A stretch of DNA of 5,804 bases from Prevotellaceae bacterium (GCA_031255055.1 JAIRTG010000081.1:1-5804); one strand, 5' to 3'; counted from the stretch's first letter, positions 1-5,566 are shown. Made by a program: numbers and translations. The notes: generated by a model from the letters alone, not told the origin.

Positions 1-126
1 CTTTTACTGACAACGTTTCCGCTTTTACTGACAACGTCCCCGCTTTTACTGACAACGTCCTCGCTTTTACTGACAACGTCCCCGCTTTTACTGACAACGT
101 CCTCGCTTTTACTGACAACATCCTCG
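1..126. repeat. 21-bp tandem repeat array (six copies, truncated at window start)
   Basis: Six consecutive 21-bp units each begin CTTTTACTGACAAC and end in a short variable part; a decayed seventh unit (CTAAAAGAGACAAA...) follows at 127-147. Copies 2 and 4 end GTCCCCG, copies 3 and 5 end GTCCTCG, copy 1 ends GTTTCCG, and copy 6 reads ATCCTCG. The alternation implies a 42-bp higher-order unit. Because 21 is a multiple of 3, several frames stay open on both strands. Plus frame 3 gives a seven-residue repeat (AFTDNVP/L) that runs to a stop at 222-224, and plus frame 1 stays open to 190-192. A minus-strand frame from an ATG near 157 gives a TLSVKAG/R repeat. Substitutions between copies do not favour silent positions in the two plus frames checked, so a coding role is not supported over an intergenic minisatellite. 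The array probably continues to the left. Confidence 0.95.
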
Positions 127-202
127 CTAAAAGAGACAAAATGGCAGCTCCAAGCATCCGATCCGAAACTTCCTGTTCCGTTCGTCGGATAGTACACCAA
201 AT

Positions 203-268
203 GAAGAAAGAGAAAAATAAGTAGGGGGAGACTTCCCCCCCCCCTAAATCTCTTTCTCTTTCTTTAAG
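203..268. repeat. Long imperfect inverted repeat (hairpin) with a C10 tract
   Basis: The left arm (203-229, GAAGAAAGAGAAAAATAAG then TAGGGGGA) is approximately complementary to the right arm (234-268, TCCCCC...TAAATCTCTTTCTC...). The core is TAGGGGGA / GACT loop / TCCCCC. A run of ten C at 235-244 is longer than needed to pair with the five G, so the arms are unequal. Both arms resemble the purine-rich half and GGGGGAAGTCTCCCCC core of the repeat units near 5480-5527, so this may be two head-to-head partial copies. It lacks a clean T tract on either side, so a terminator role is possible but unproven. Confidence 0.75.
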
Positions 269-300
269 GAAGACCGAGCAACGGACTGAAGCAAGGAGGG
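221..300 (-). repeat. Dispersed ~75-bp intergenic repeat, single copy on the minus strand
   Basis: Read on the minus strand, 300 to 221 runs CCCTCCTTGCTTCAGTCCG..., TCTTCCTTAAAGAAAGAG, GATTTAGGGG and GGGAAGTCTCCCCCT. This aligns along its whole length with the plus strand at about 5449-5528 (CCCTCGCTACAGTCCGC..., TCTTCCTTGAAGAACGAG, AAATTTAGGTGGGGGAAG, TCTCCCCCT), at roughly 80% identity by eye with small indels. It is therefore an inverted member of the family arrayed at 5356-5560. No open frame is preserved between copies, so it is a non-coding element. Confidence 0.85.
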
Positions 301-334
301 TACCCCGATTTTTTGAAATCAAGCCATCCTGTCA

Positions 335-358
335 TCCGGAAAATCATGGTTCGGACAA
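335..358 (+). repeat. Short intergenic element shared with 5710-5739
   Basis: AATCATGGTTCGGACAA at 342-358 matches AATCACAGTTCGGACAA at 5723-5739 in 15 of 17 bases, in the same orientation. Both are preceded by ATCCG, which can pair with the CGGA of TTCGGA to form a small hairpin (TCCG 335-338 with CGGA 352-355). The two elements lie in the left and right intergenic regions that also share the 75-bp repeat. Function is unknown. Confidence 0.6.
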
Positions 359-421
359 CATAAAAAAAATGAATCTTGATAGCAAACAACGATTTCATCG
401 ACGTTCATACAAAGTTTTTTG

Positions 422-429
422 TACTTTTG
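422..429 (+). promoter_or_regulatory. Putative Bacteroidota promoter -7 element for the DUF1015 gene
   Basis: TACTTTTG fits the Bacteroidota -7 consensus TAnnTTTG. It predicts a transcript start near 436 and a leader of about 38 nt before the ATG at 474. The -33 TTTG element is weak: the nearest candidates (TTTC 393-396, GTTC 403-406) are badly spaced. An inverted repeat TACAAA-GTTT-TTTGTA (408-423) abuts and overlaps the element and could be an operator. The leader is A/T rich with no Shine-Dalgarno sequence, as is common in this phylum. Confidence 0.6.
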
Positions 430-473
430 TGCCCGATTTTAATTAATAAATTAACATATAACAAAGCAATAAA

Positions 474-1718
474 ATGGCAATCATTAAACCTTTCAGGGGC
501 TTTCGTCCGCCCCAAAATGTAGTCGAAAAAGTAGCCTCCCGCCCTTACGACGTGTTAAATTCGGCAGAAGCGCGTGCCGAAGCCGACGGCAACGAGTATT
601 CATTGTATCACATCATCAAACCCGAAATCGACTTTGAACCGGGTTTCGACGAACACAACGAAAAAGTGTATGAAAAAGCAGCCGAAAACTTTGCTAAATT
701 CAAAAAAAACGGATGGCTGCTACAAGATGCAACGGAAAATTACTACGTTTACGCACAAACAATGAACGGACGGACACAATACGGATTGGTCGTTTGCGCT
801 TCGGTGGACGACTATATGGAAGGACGGATCAAAAAACATGAACTGACCCGTCGCGACAAAGAAGAAGACCGTATGAAACACGTCCGAGTGAACAATGCCA
901 ATATCGAACCGGTGTTTTTTGCCTATCCGCACAACAACCGAATAGACGCCATCGTGACCGAAATCGTGAAAGGCGTACCGGAATACGATTTCATCGCACC
1001 CGACGGATTCGGTCACCATTTCTGGATCATTGACAATCCTGAAACAATCAAAAAAATAACCGAAATCTTTGCACATATTCCCGCACTCTATATCGCCGAC
1101 GGACATCACAGAAGCGCGGCTGCGGCACTGGTAGGAGACGAAAAACGCCGGCTGAATCCAAACCATCAAGGCGACGAAGAATATAATTACTTTATGGCAG
1201 TATGTTTTCCCGACAACCAGTTGAGTATTATCGACTACAACCGTGTTGTAAAAGACCTGAACGGCTTGACGGATGACGAACTTTTGGAAAAACTGTCCGA
1301 AAATTTCGATATCGAACCGAAAGGACAAGAAATCTATCGGCCAAATAAATTACACAATTTCTCGTTATACCTGTCGGGAATATGGTATTCGCTCACCGCA
1401 AAGGCGGGAACCTTTGACGACAACGACCCTATCGGCGTGCTGGACGTAACCATTTCGTCTAATTTGATATTAGACGAATTGTTGGGTATAAAAGATTTAC
1501 GTTCCGATAAACGCATCGACTTTGTCGGAGGCATCAGAGGTTTGGGAGAATTGAAAAAGCGTGTCGACAGCGGTGAAATGAAAGTAGCTTTGGCGCTCTA
1601 TCCCGTTTCGATGAAACAACTGATCGACATCGCCGACACCGGCAACATCATGCCCCCGAAAACAACCTGGTTCGAGCCCAAATTACGTTCGGGACTAATC
1701 GTCCACGAACTGATCTAA
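474..1718 (+). CDS. DUF1015 family protein (conserved, cytosolic, function uncertain)
   Basis: The 414-residue product is a full-length member of the DUF1015 family. The family-typical start IKPFRGFRP (residues 4-12) and ASRPYDVL (21-28) fix the ATG at 474. Other conserved blocks are KHELTRRDKEEDRMKH (121-136), ADGHHRSAAA (208-217), VGGIRG (351-356) and the C-terminal MPPKTTWFEPKLRSGL (393-408). No signal peptide or membrane segment is visible, so it should be cytosolic. The DGHHR motif (209-213) resembles the DGxHR-type motif of ParB/sulfiredoxin-fold proteins that include free-serine kinases (SerK, SbnI). From memory, this gene often follows serC-serA in Bacteroides, which would suit a role in serine metabolism, but that is inference. 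Here no serA end lies within the 473 bp upstream. The gene has its own likely promoter (422-429) and a hairpin terminator 11 bp past its stop, so it is probably monocistronic. Confidence 0.93.
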   Translation: MAIIKPFRGFRPPQNVVEKVASRPYDVLNSAEARAEADGNEYSLYHIIKPEIDFEPGFDEHNEKVYEKAAENFAKFKKNGWLLQDATENYYVYAQTMNGRTQYGLVVCASVDDYMEGRIKKHELTRRDKEEDRMKHVRVNNANIEPVFFAYPHNNRIDAIVTEIVKGVPEYDFIAPDGFGHHFWIIDNPETIKKITEIFAHIPALYIADGHHRSAAAALVGDEKRRLNPNHQGDEEYNYFMAVCFPDNQLSIIDYNRVVKDLNGLTDDELLEKLSENFDIEPKGQEIYRPNKLHNFSLYLSGIWYSLTAKAGTFDDNDPIGVLDVTISSNLILDELLGIKDLRSDKRIDFVGGIRGLGELKKRVDSGEMKVALALYPVSMKQLIDIADTGNIMPPKTTWFEPKLRSGLIVHELI

Positions 1719-1729
1719 ACTTCCCAATG

Positions 1730-1759
1730 AAAGAAGTTCGGCTCACCCGGACTTCTTTT
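1730..1759 (+). terminator. Intrinsic terminator after the DUF1015 gene
   Basis: AAAGAAGTTCGG (1730-1741) pairs with CCGGACTTCTTT (1747-1758) as a 12-bp stem with one G-U wobble and a five-base CTCAC loop. The 3' arm ends in TTTT (1756-1759), followed by an A/T-rich stretch. It starts 11 bp after the TAA of the upstream gene, in the right position for a Rho-independent terminator. Complementary A and T runs at the stem base could make it partly active on the opposite strand, but no minus-strand gene converges on it. Confidence 0.85.
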
Positions 1760-1775
1760 AATAAAATTCATCCGA

Positions 1776-1802
1776 TCGAAAGGCCTCCGTTAGGCCTTTC
1801 GA
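1776..1802. repeat. Perfect inverted repeat upstream of porE
   Basis: TCGAAAGGCCT (1776-1786) and AGGCCTTTCGA (1792-1802) form a perfect 11-bp stem around a CCGTT loop. It lies 16 bp after the first hairpin and 33 bp before the ATG at 1836. No T run follows on the plus strand, so it is not a classical terminator for the upstream gene. It could be a second processing or terminator hairpin, a protein-binding operator for the next gene, or a structured porE leader if transcription starts upstream of it. No clear TAnnTTTG promoter was found between 1719 and 1835. Confidence 0.8.
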
Positions 1803-1835
1803 CATTCACAAAAAAAAACAACACAAGTGCCCATC

Positions 1836-3824
1836 ATGAACAACAAACATTTTTTCTCACTATTTCTTTCCATCCTGTTTGTGATTTCGTCACAGTCGTG
1901 CAGTGTAAATCAGCGGATAAAAAAAGCAGATAAACACTATGAATTGGGAGAATACGTAGCTGCGGGAGACATCTATCGCAAAGTTTACTCCAAAGTACCC
2001 AACAAAGACAAACTATTGAAATCAACCGTTGCCTTCAAACAAGGCGAATGTTACCGGATGATAAACCGTCCGCTTGCCCAGCAAGCCTACGCAAACGCGA
2101 TTCGCAATAACTATCCGGACAGTAGCGCGATTCTGCTCTACGCCCAGGTGCTCCACCGGAACGGCAAATATGCCGATGCAGCCAAAAACTACAGCCTCTA
2201 CATGGAGTACGACCCACAGAATGAAGTGGCAAAAAACGGACTTTATGCCATGCAGCACATCGGAGAATGGAAAGAAACAGGGACTCGATACAAAGTAAAA
2301 AAATCAACGGAATTCAACATCCGACGAGCAGCCGATTTCAGTCCCGCCTTCCCGGGCGACGATACCGGCGTTTTATACTTCACCTCAACCCGCCAGACAA
2401 ACAAAAAAGCCATAACCAAAAACAGTAAAATAACAGGACTGCCAAACAACAACATCTTTTTCGTAAAGAAAAACGCGAAAGGAAAATGGGAAAATCCCGA
2501 AAAAATAGAAGACGAAATCAACACCACTAACGACGAAGGAGCCTGCTCATTTACCTCAGACGGCAGGCAAATGTTTTTCACAAGAGCCGTCTACAGCGAT
2601 TCGGTCGGCAGCGGGACGCACATCATGGTTTCAAACCGCACAGGCGGTGCGTGGAGTGCGCCCCAAATCGTACAATTATTTAGCGACAGTACCATTTCCG
2701 TAGGCCATCCGGCCATTTCGCCCGACGGGCAAACGCTCTATTTTGTGTCCGATTCGCCCGACGGTCGCGGCGGAAAAGACATCTGGCGTGCCCGAAATCA
2801 GGATGGAGAATGGAAATACATCGAAAATCTGGGTGCGAAAATAAACACATCGTCCGACGAAATGTTTCCCGCAGTAAAGAGCGACGGAACGCTGTACTTC
2901 TCATCGTCGGGTCTGCCCGGATTTGGCGGTCTGGACATTTTCAAAGCCATAGAAAGTGAAAACGGCGATTGGACCGTCGAAAATATGGGACATCCGATCA
3001 ACTCGGAAGCCGACGACTTCGGCATCACATTTGAAAAAAACAAAGAAAAAGGCTATTTCAGCTCAACGCGCAAAGAAGTCAGGGGATTCGACAACATCTG
3101 GGAATTTGAATTACCCGATTTGGTATACATGCTTCAGGGAAAAGTCTTCGACGAACAGGGAGAGCCGGTGCCCGATGCACAGATTCGCTTAGTGAGCGAC
3201 CACGGCGTCAATACGAAAGTACAAGCCCGTAAAGACGGTTCATACCGCATCGATCTGCTTATTGACGGAGACTATGTGATGTTGGCATCGGCCAGAGGCT
3301 ACTTAAACCGGTCGGGAAAACTGGAAACGCATCATTTGACAGACAGCAAAATTTTCACGATAGACTTTCAACTCTCCCCCGTTGGACGCCCTGTTCAGAT
3401 GGACAATATCTTCTACGACTTCGGCAAATGGACCTTGAGAGCCGATTCGGAAGCCGGACTCCAGGAACTGATCAAGCTGCTGAACGACAACCCGAACATC
3501 ACAATCGAAATAGGAGCGCATACAGACTACGTCGGCAACAATGCGTTCAACAAAGACCTGTCGGAAAAGCGGGCGCAGTCGGTTGTAGACTACTTGATTG
3601 CGGCAGGCATTGCAAAAGACCGTCTGACAGCCGTCGGATACGGCGAAGAACAACCGTTCACAGTCGATGTACGCACGGCACGCGAACACAAATTTTTAAA
3701 AGAAAATGACCTGCTGACCGAAGAATTTGTATTGAAACTGACGCCCGAAGAACAGGAAATCGTCAACCAGATAAACCGTCGCACCGAGTTCAGGGTACTG
3801 AGAACAACCTACAACCTTTACTGA
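1836..3824 (+). CDS. porE: PorE-like outer-membrane lipoprotein: TPR, beta-propeller, CRD and OmpA C-terminal domain (type IX secretion)
   Basis: The 662-residue product has a lipoprotein signal peptide (1-21; hydrophobic SLFLSILFVI, lipidated Cys22 after SSQS, a loose lipobox). TPR-like helices follow at about 29-127 (HYELGEYVAAGDIYRKVY, HRNGKYADAAKNY). At least five PD40/WD40-type propeller blades span about 169-425, for example SPDGQTLYFVSD (295-306) and KSDGTLYFSSS (348-358). A carboxypeptidase-regulatory-like beta-sandwich starts at LQGKVFDEQGEPVPDA (433-448), and an OmpA-like peptidoglycan-binding domain at NIFYDFGKWTL (524-534). That domain has HTD Asp564 and EKR Arg579 at the expected diaminopimelate-binding positions. 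Domain order and length match Porphyromonas gingivalis PorE (PG1058), a type IX secretion component linking the machinery to peptidoglycan. A GTG at 1827 would add three residues; the ATG at 1836 gives the cleaner signal peptide. Other Bacteroidota OmpA proteins share parts of this layout, so orthology is probable rather than proven. Confidence 0.82.
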   Translation: MNNKHFFSLFLSILFVISSQSCSVNQRIKKADKHYELGEYVAAGDIYRKVYSKVPNKDKLLKSTVAFKQGECYRMINRPLAQQAYANAIRNNYPDSSAILLYAQVLHRNGKYADAAKNYSLYMEYDPQNEVAKNGLYAMQHIGEWKETGTRYKVKKSTEFNIRRAADFSPAFPGDDTGVLYFTSTRQTNKKAITKNSKITGLPNNNIFFVKKNAKGKWENPEKIEDEINTTNDEGACSFTSDGRQMFFTRAVYSDSVGSGTHIMVSNRTGGAWSAPQIVQLFSDSTISVGHPAISPDGQTLYFVSDSPDGRGGKDIWRARNQDGEWKYIENLGAKINTSSDEMFPAVKSDGTLYFSSSGLPGFGGLDIFKAIESENGDWTVENMGHPINSEADDFGITFEKNKEKGYFSSTRKEVRGFDNIWEFELPDLVYMLQGKVFDEQGEPVPDAQIRLVSDHGVNTKVQARKDGSYRIDLLIDGDYVMLASARGYLNRSGKLETHHLTDSKIFTIDFQLSPVGRPVQMDNIFYDFGKWTLRADSEAGLQELIKLLNDNPNITIEIGAHTDYVGNNAFNKDLSEKRAQSVVDYLIAAGIAKDRLTAVGYGEEQPFTVDVRTAREHKFLKENDLLTEEFVLKLTPEEQEIVNQINRRTEFRVLRTTYNLY

Positions 3825-3854
3825 TCTCCTTTAAAGACTACACATGTTTAAAAA

Positions 3855-4649
3855 ATGAAACAGTATTTGAATTTGCTACAGCGAGTATTAGACCAAGGGG
3901 TAAAAAAAGAAGACCGGACAGGGACAGGAACAATAAGCATTTTCGGACATCAGATGCGGTTCGACATGCAGGAAGGCTTTCCCTGTCTGACGACAAAAAA
4001 ACTGCACCTGAAATCAATTATTCACGAACTGCTGTGGTTTCTCAACGGCGACACAAACGTCGGCTATCTGCAAGATAACGGCGTCAGAATATGGAACGAA
4101 TGGGCGGACGAGAACGGCGACTTGGGACCCATTTACGGTTACCAATGGCGCTCGTGGCCCGACTACAACGGCGGGCACATCGACCAGATGACCGAAGTCA
4201 TCAACACCATAAAAAGCAATCCCGATTCAAGGCGCATCCTCGTCAGTGCGTGGAATGTAGCCGACATTCCCAACATGCAACTTCCGCCCTGTCACGCATT
4301 TTTCCAGTTCTACGTAGCGGACGGGAAATTGAGTCTGCAACTATACCAGCGCAGTGCCGACATTTTTTTAGGCGTCCCCTTCAACATCGCCTCCTACGCG
4401 CTGCTGCTACAAATGACGGCGCAGGTCTGCGGACTCAAGGCCGGCGACTTCATACACACCTTTGGCGACGCCCACATCTACACCAACCACCTGGAACAGG
4501 TCGGACTACAACTCACCCGCGAGCCTCGACCGCTTCCCTCAATGGAACTCAATCCGGACATAAAAGACCTATTTTCTTTCCGTTTTTCAGACTTCAGTCT
4601 AAAAAACTACCATCCCCATCCCCATATCAAAGCAACGGTTGCCGTTTGA
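3855..4649 (+). CDS. thyA: Thymidylate synthase ThyA
   Basis: This enzyme methylates dUMP to dTMP using 5,10-methylenetetrahydrofolate and releases dihydrofolate; it acts in the cytosol as a homodimer. The product is 264 residues, the same length as the E. coli enzyme, and the key residues fall at identical positions. The catalytic nucleophile is Cys146 in LPPCHAFFQFYV. Arg21, Arg166 (YQRSAD), Asp169, Asn177, His207 and Tyr209 bind dUMP, and Glu58, Trp80 and Tyr94 line the active site. The N-terminal MKQYLNLLQRVLDQG confirms the ATG at 3855. No Shine-Dalgarno sequence is seen. The start lies 30 bp after the porE stop with no terminator between, so the two are likely co-transcribed. A four-codon mini-ORF (ATG 3844, TGA 3856-3858) overlaps the start as ATGA. 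The metabolic partner folA follows 122 bp downstream. Confidence 0.99.
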   Translation: MKQYLNLLQRVLDQGVKKEDRTGTGTISIFGHQMRFDMQEGFPCLTTKKLHLKSIIHELLWFLNGDTNVGYLQDNGVRIWNEWADENGDLGPIYGYQWRSWPDYNGGHIDQMTEVINTIKSNPDSRRILVSAWNVADIPNMQLPPCHAFFQFYVADGKLSLQLYQRSADIFLGVPFNIASYALLLQMTAQVCGLKAGDFIHTFGDAHIYTNHLEQVGLQLTREPRPLPSMELNPDIKDLFSFRFSDFSLKNYHPHPHIKATVAV

Positions 4650-4694
4650 TATTACACAAAAATAGCCCTCATGTGCAAAAAAAAGATTAAAAAA

Positions 4695-4726
4695 CTTGCC
4701 TCCCCATTTTTTTTGGTTTAGATTTG
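4695..4726 (+). promoter_or_regulatory. Putative Bacteroidota promoter for folA
   Basis: TAGATTTG (4719-4726) matches the -7 consensus TAnnTTTG exactly, and CTTG (4695-4698) matches three of four bases of the -33 TTTG, with a 20-bp gap. The predicted start is near 4733, leaving a leader of about 39 nt before the ATG at 4772. A run of eight T just upstream of the -7 element is typical of A/T-rich promoter spacers. The upstream extension of the folA frame to a TTG at 4724 would begin inside this promoter, which argues for the ATG start. Confidence 0.72.
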
Positions 4727-4762
4727 TACCTCGAAATAAAAGTGAATAAATATAAATTAATC

Positions 4763-4766
4763 GGAG
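4763..4766 (+). promoter_or_regulatory. Shine-Dalgarno-like GGAG deciding the folA start
   Basis: GGAG lies five bases before the ATG at 4772. It is the only recognisable ribosome binding site among the four genes here, and it favours ATG 4772 over the in-frame TTG at 4724, where the extra 16 residues do not look like the family N-terminus. Confidence 0.6.
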
Positions 4767-4771
4767 ATAGT

Positions 4772-5272
4772 ATGTCCAAAATAACAATCATTGCGGCAGT
4801 TGCCGATAACTATGCCATTGGGAAGTCGAACAAACTGCTTTGGCACTTGCCGGCCGACTTGAAGTATTTCAAAGAATTAACAACAGGACACTGCATTGTG
4901 ATGGGAAAGCGCACCTTTGAAAGTTTTCCCAACGGCCCGCTTCCCAACAGGAAAAACATTGTGCTGACCTCGCTTATTTCCGACGGAGTGACGGAAGGTT
5001 ACTTTGAATCAAACTCCATCGAAGACGCCTGTCACCTTTCCGACAACGAAGATCGGATTTTCATCATCGGTGGCGCCACCATCTACCGTCAATGCATCAA
5101 CAAAGCAGATTCGATGTACATCACGTGGGTACATGCCGAATTTGCGGCCGACGCCTATTTCCCCAAATTCAATTTGGACGAATGGGAAGAAATAAGCAGA
5201 GAAGACCACAAAGCTGATGAAAAAAACGCTTATGACTATTCGTTCGTCTACTACGAACGAAAGAAAAAATAG
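4772..5272 (+). CDS. folA: Dihydrofolate reductase FolA
   Basis: This enzyme reduces dihydrofolate to tetrahydrofolate with NADPH in the cytosol, completing the thymidylate cycle with ThyA next door. The product is 166 residues, close to the usual ~160 of chromosomal enzymes. It starts MSKITIIAAVADNYAIGKSN (residues 1-20). The substrate site LLWHLPADLKYF (22-33) holds the catalytic acid Asp29 (E. coli Asp27). MGKRTFES (44-51) has Thr48, and LPNRKNIVLTS (57-67) has Arg60, which should bind the folate glutamate tail (E. coli Arg57). FIIGGATIY (97-105) is the NADPH-binding Gly-Gly loop, and ITWVHAEFAADAYFP (117-131) matches the family's late block. The C-terminus is lysine-rich (ERKKK). It looks like an ordinary chromosomal enzyme; nothing marks it as an acquired cassette. 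It has its own promoter and a GGAG ribosome site. Confidence 0.98.
   Translation: MSKITIIAAVADNYAIGKSNKLLWHLPADLKYFKELTTGHCIVMGKRTFESFPNGPLPNRKNIVLTSLISDGVTEGYFESNSIEDACHLSDNEDRIFIIGGATIYRQCINKADSMYITWVHAEFAADAYFPKFNLDEWEEISREDHKADEKNAYDYSFVYYERKKK
5239..5261. repeat. Perfect inverted repeat at the 3' end of folA
   Basis: TTCGTTCGT (5239-5247) and ACGAACGAA (5253-5261) form a perfect 9-bp stem with loop CTACT, inside the last codons of folA (encoding SFVYYERK). No T run follows on the plus strand; an A run does. It may be an mRNA 3'-end structure or a chance result of codon choice. Confidence 0.6.
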
Positions 5273-5284
5273 TTCTCCCCCTTT

Positions 5285-5364
5285 CCCTTCCTCTTTCCTC
5301 TTTCGTGATTAATTGTTCGCCTTCGGTGGTCTTCAAAAAGGAGATAAAGAGAAGGAGGAAGGGG
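5285..5364. repeat. Polypyrimidine/polypurine imperfect inverted repeat downstream of folA
   Basis: The C/T-only tract at 5285-5303 (CCCTTCCTCTTTCCTCTTT) is nearly complementary to the A/G-only tract at 5346-5364 (AAAGAGAAGGAGGAAGGGG), across a 42-bp spacer. The spacer includes a degenerate start of the 75-bp repeat family (TTCGCCTTCGGTGGTCTTC, about 5314-5332). It could fold as a weak long stem in the folA 3' untranslated region. No conventional T-tailed terminator for folA was found. Confidence 0.5.
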
Positions 5365-5560
5365 CAGACTTTCCCTCGCTACAGTCCGCTGCGCTGTCTT
5401 CCTTGAAGAATGAGAAAGAAAAAGAAAATTTAGGAAGGGGAAGACTTTCCCTCGCTACAGTCCGCTGCGCTGTCTTCCTTGAAGAACGAGAAAGAGAAAG
5501 AAATTTAGGTGGGGGAAGTCTCCCCCTCGCTTCAGCCCGCCTGCGGCGGTCTTCCGCTAC
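5356..5560 (+). repeat. Tandem array of the dispersed ~75-bp repeat (two full copies plus a diverged third)
   Basis: Unit A (5356-5431, 76 bp) and unit B (5432-5506, 75 bp) are nearly identical: AGGAAGGGG, then ACTTTCCCTCGCTACAG, TCCGCTGCGCTGTCTTCC, and a purine-rich tail TTGAAGAAnGAGAAAGA...ATTT. Unit C (from 5507) keeps AGGTGGGGGAAGTCTCCCCC and then diverges into CTCGCTTCAGCCCGCCTGC and GGCGGTCTTCCGCTACC. A decayed copy precedes unit A from about 5314. The 1-base length difference shifts the reading frame between A and B, so the long plus frame crossing this stretch reads the same DNA as unrelated peptides and is not a gene. Each copy can form a central hairpin, with different stem sequences. 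Confidence 0.92.
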
Positions 5561-5566
5561 CCCCTC

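Noticed and set aside
1..147. Possible CRISPR array
   Set aside because: The units are contiguous 21-bp repeats with no unique spacers, and no cas genes are present.
3..224. Partial plus-strand frame through the 21-bp array, ending in a lysine-rich tail
   Set aside because: Frames on both strands are equally open because the repeat length is a multiple of three, and copy differences change residues rather than silent sites. Without upstream sequence it cannot be called a gene.
369..446. 25-codon open frame (ATG 369 to TAA 444-446)
   Set aside because: It spans the predicted -7 promoter element of the DUF1015 gene, so it would not be fully transcribed from that promoter. No other promoter or ribosome site supports it.
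720..1328. 202-residue minus-strand open frame
   Set aside because: It is antisense to the well-supported DUF1015 gene, with no family features; its composition follows from the codons of the opposite strand.
4091..4690. 199-residue plus-strand open frame
   Set aside because: It overlaps thyA in another frame. The product is an Arg/His/Pro-rich shadow without domain features, while thyA matches its family residue for residue.
4650..4718. Possible terminator after thyA
   Set aside because: Only a 4-bp CACA/TGTG pairing with a long loop and A/T runs is present; no stable stem precedes a T tract. The T8 run belongs to the folA promoter region.
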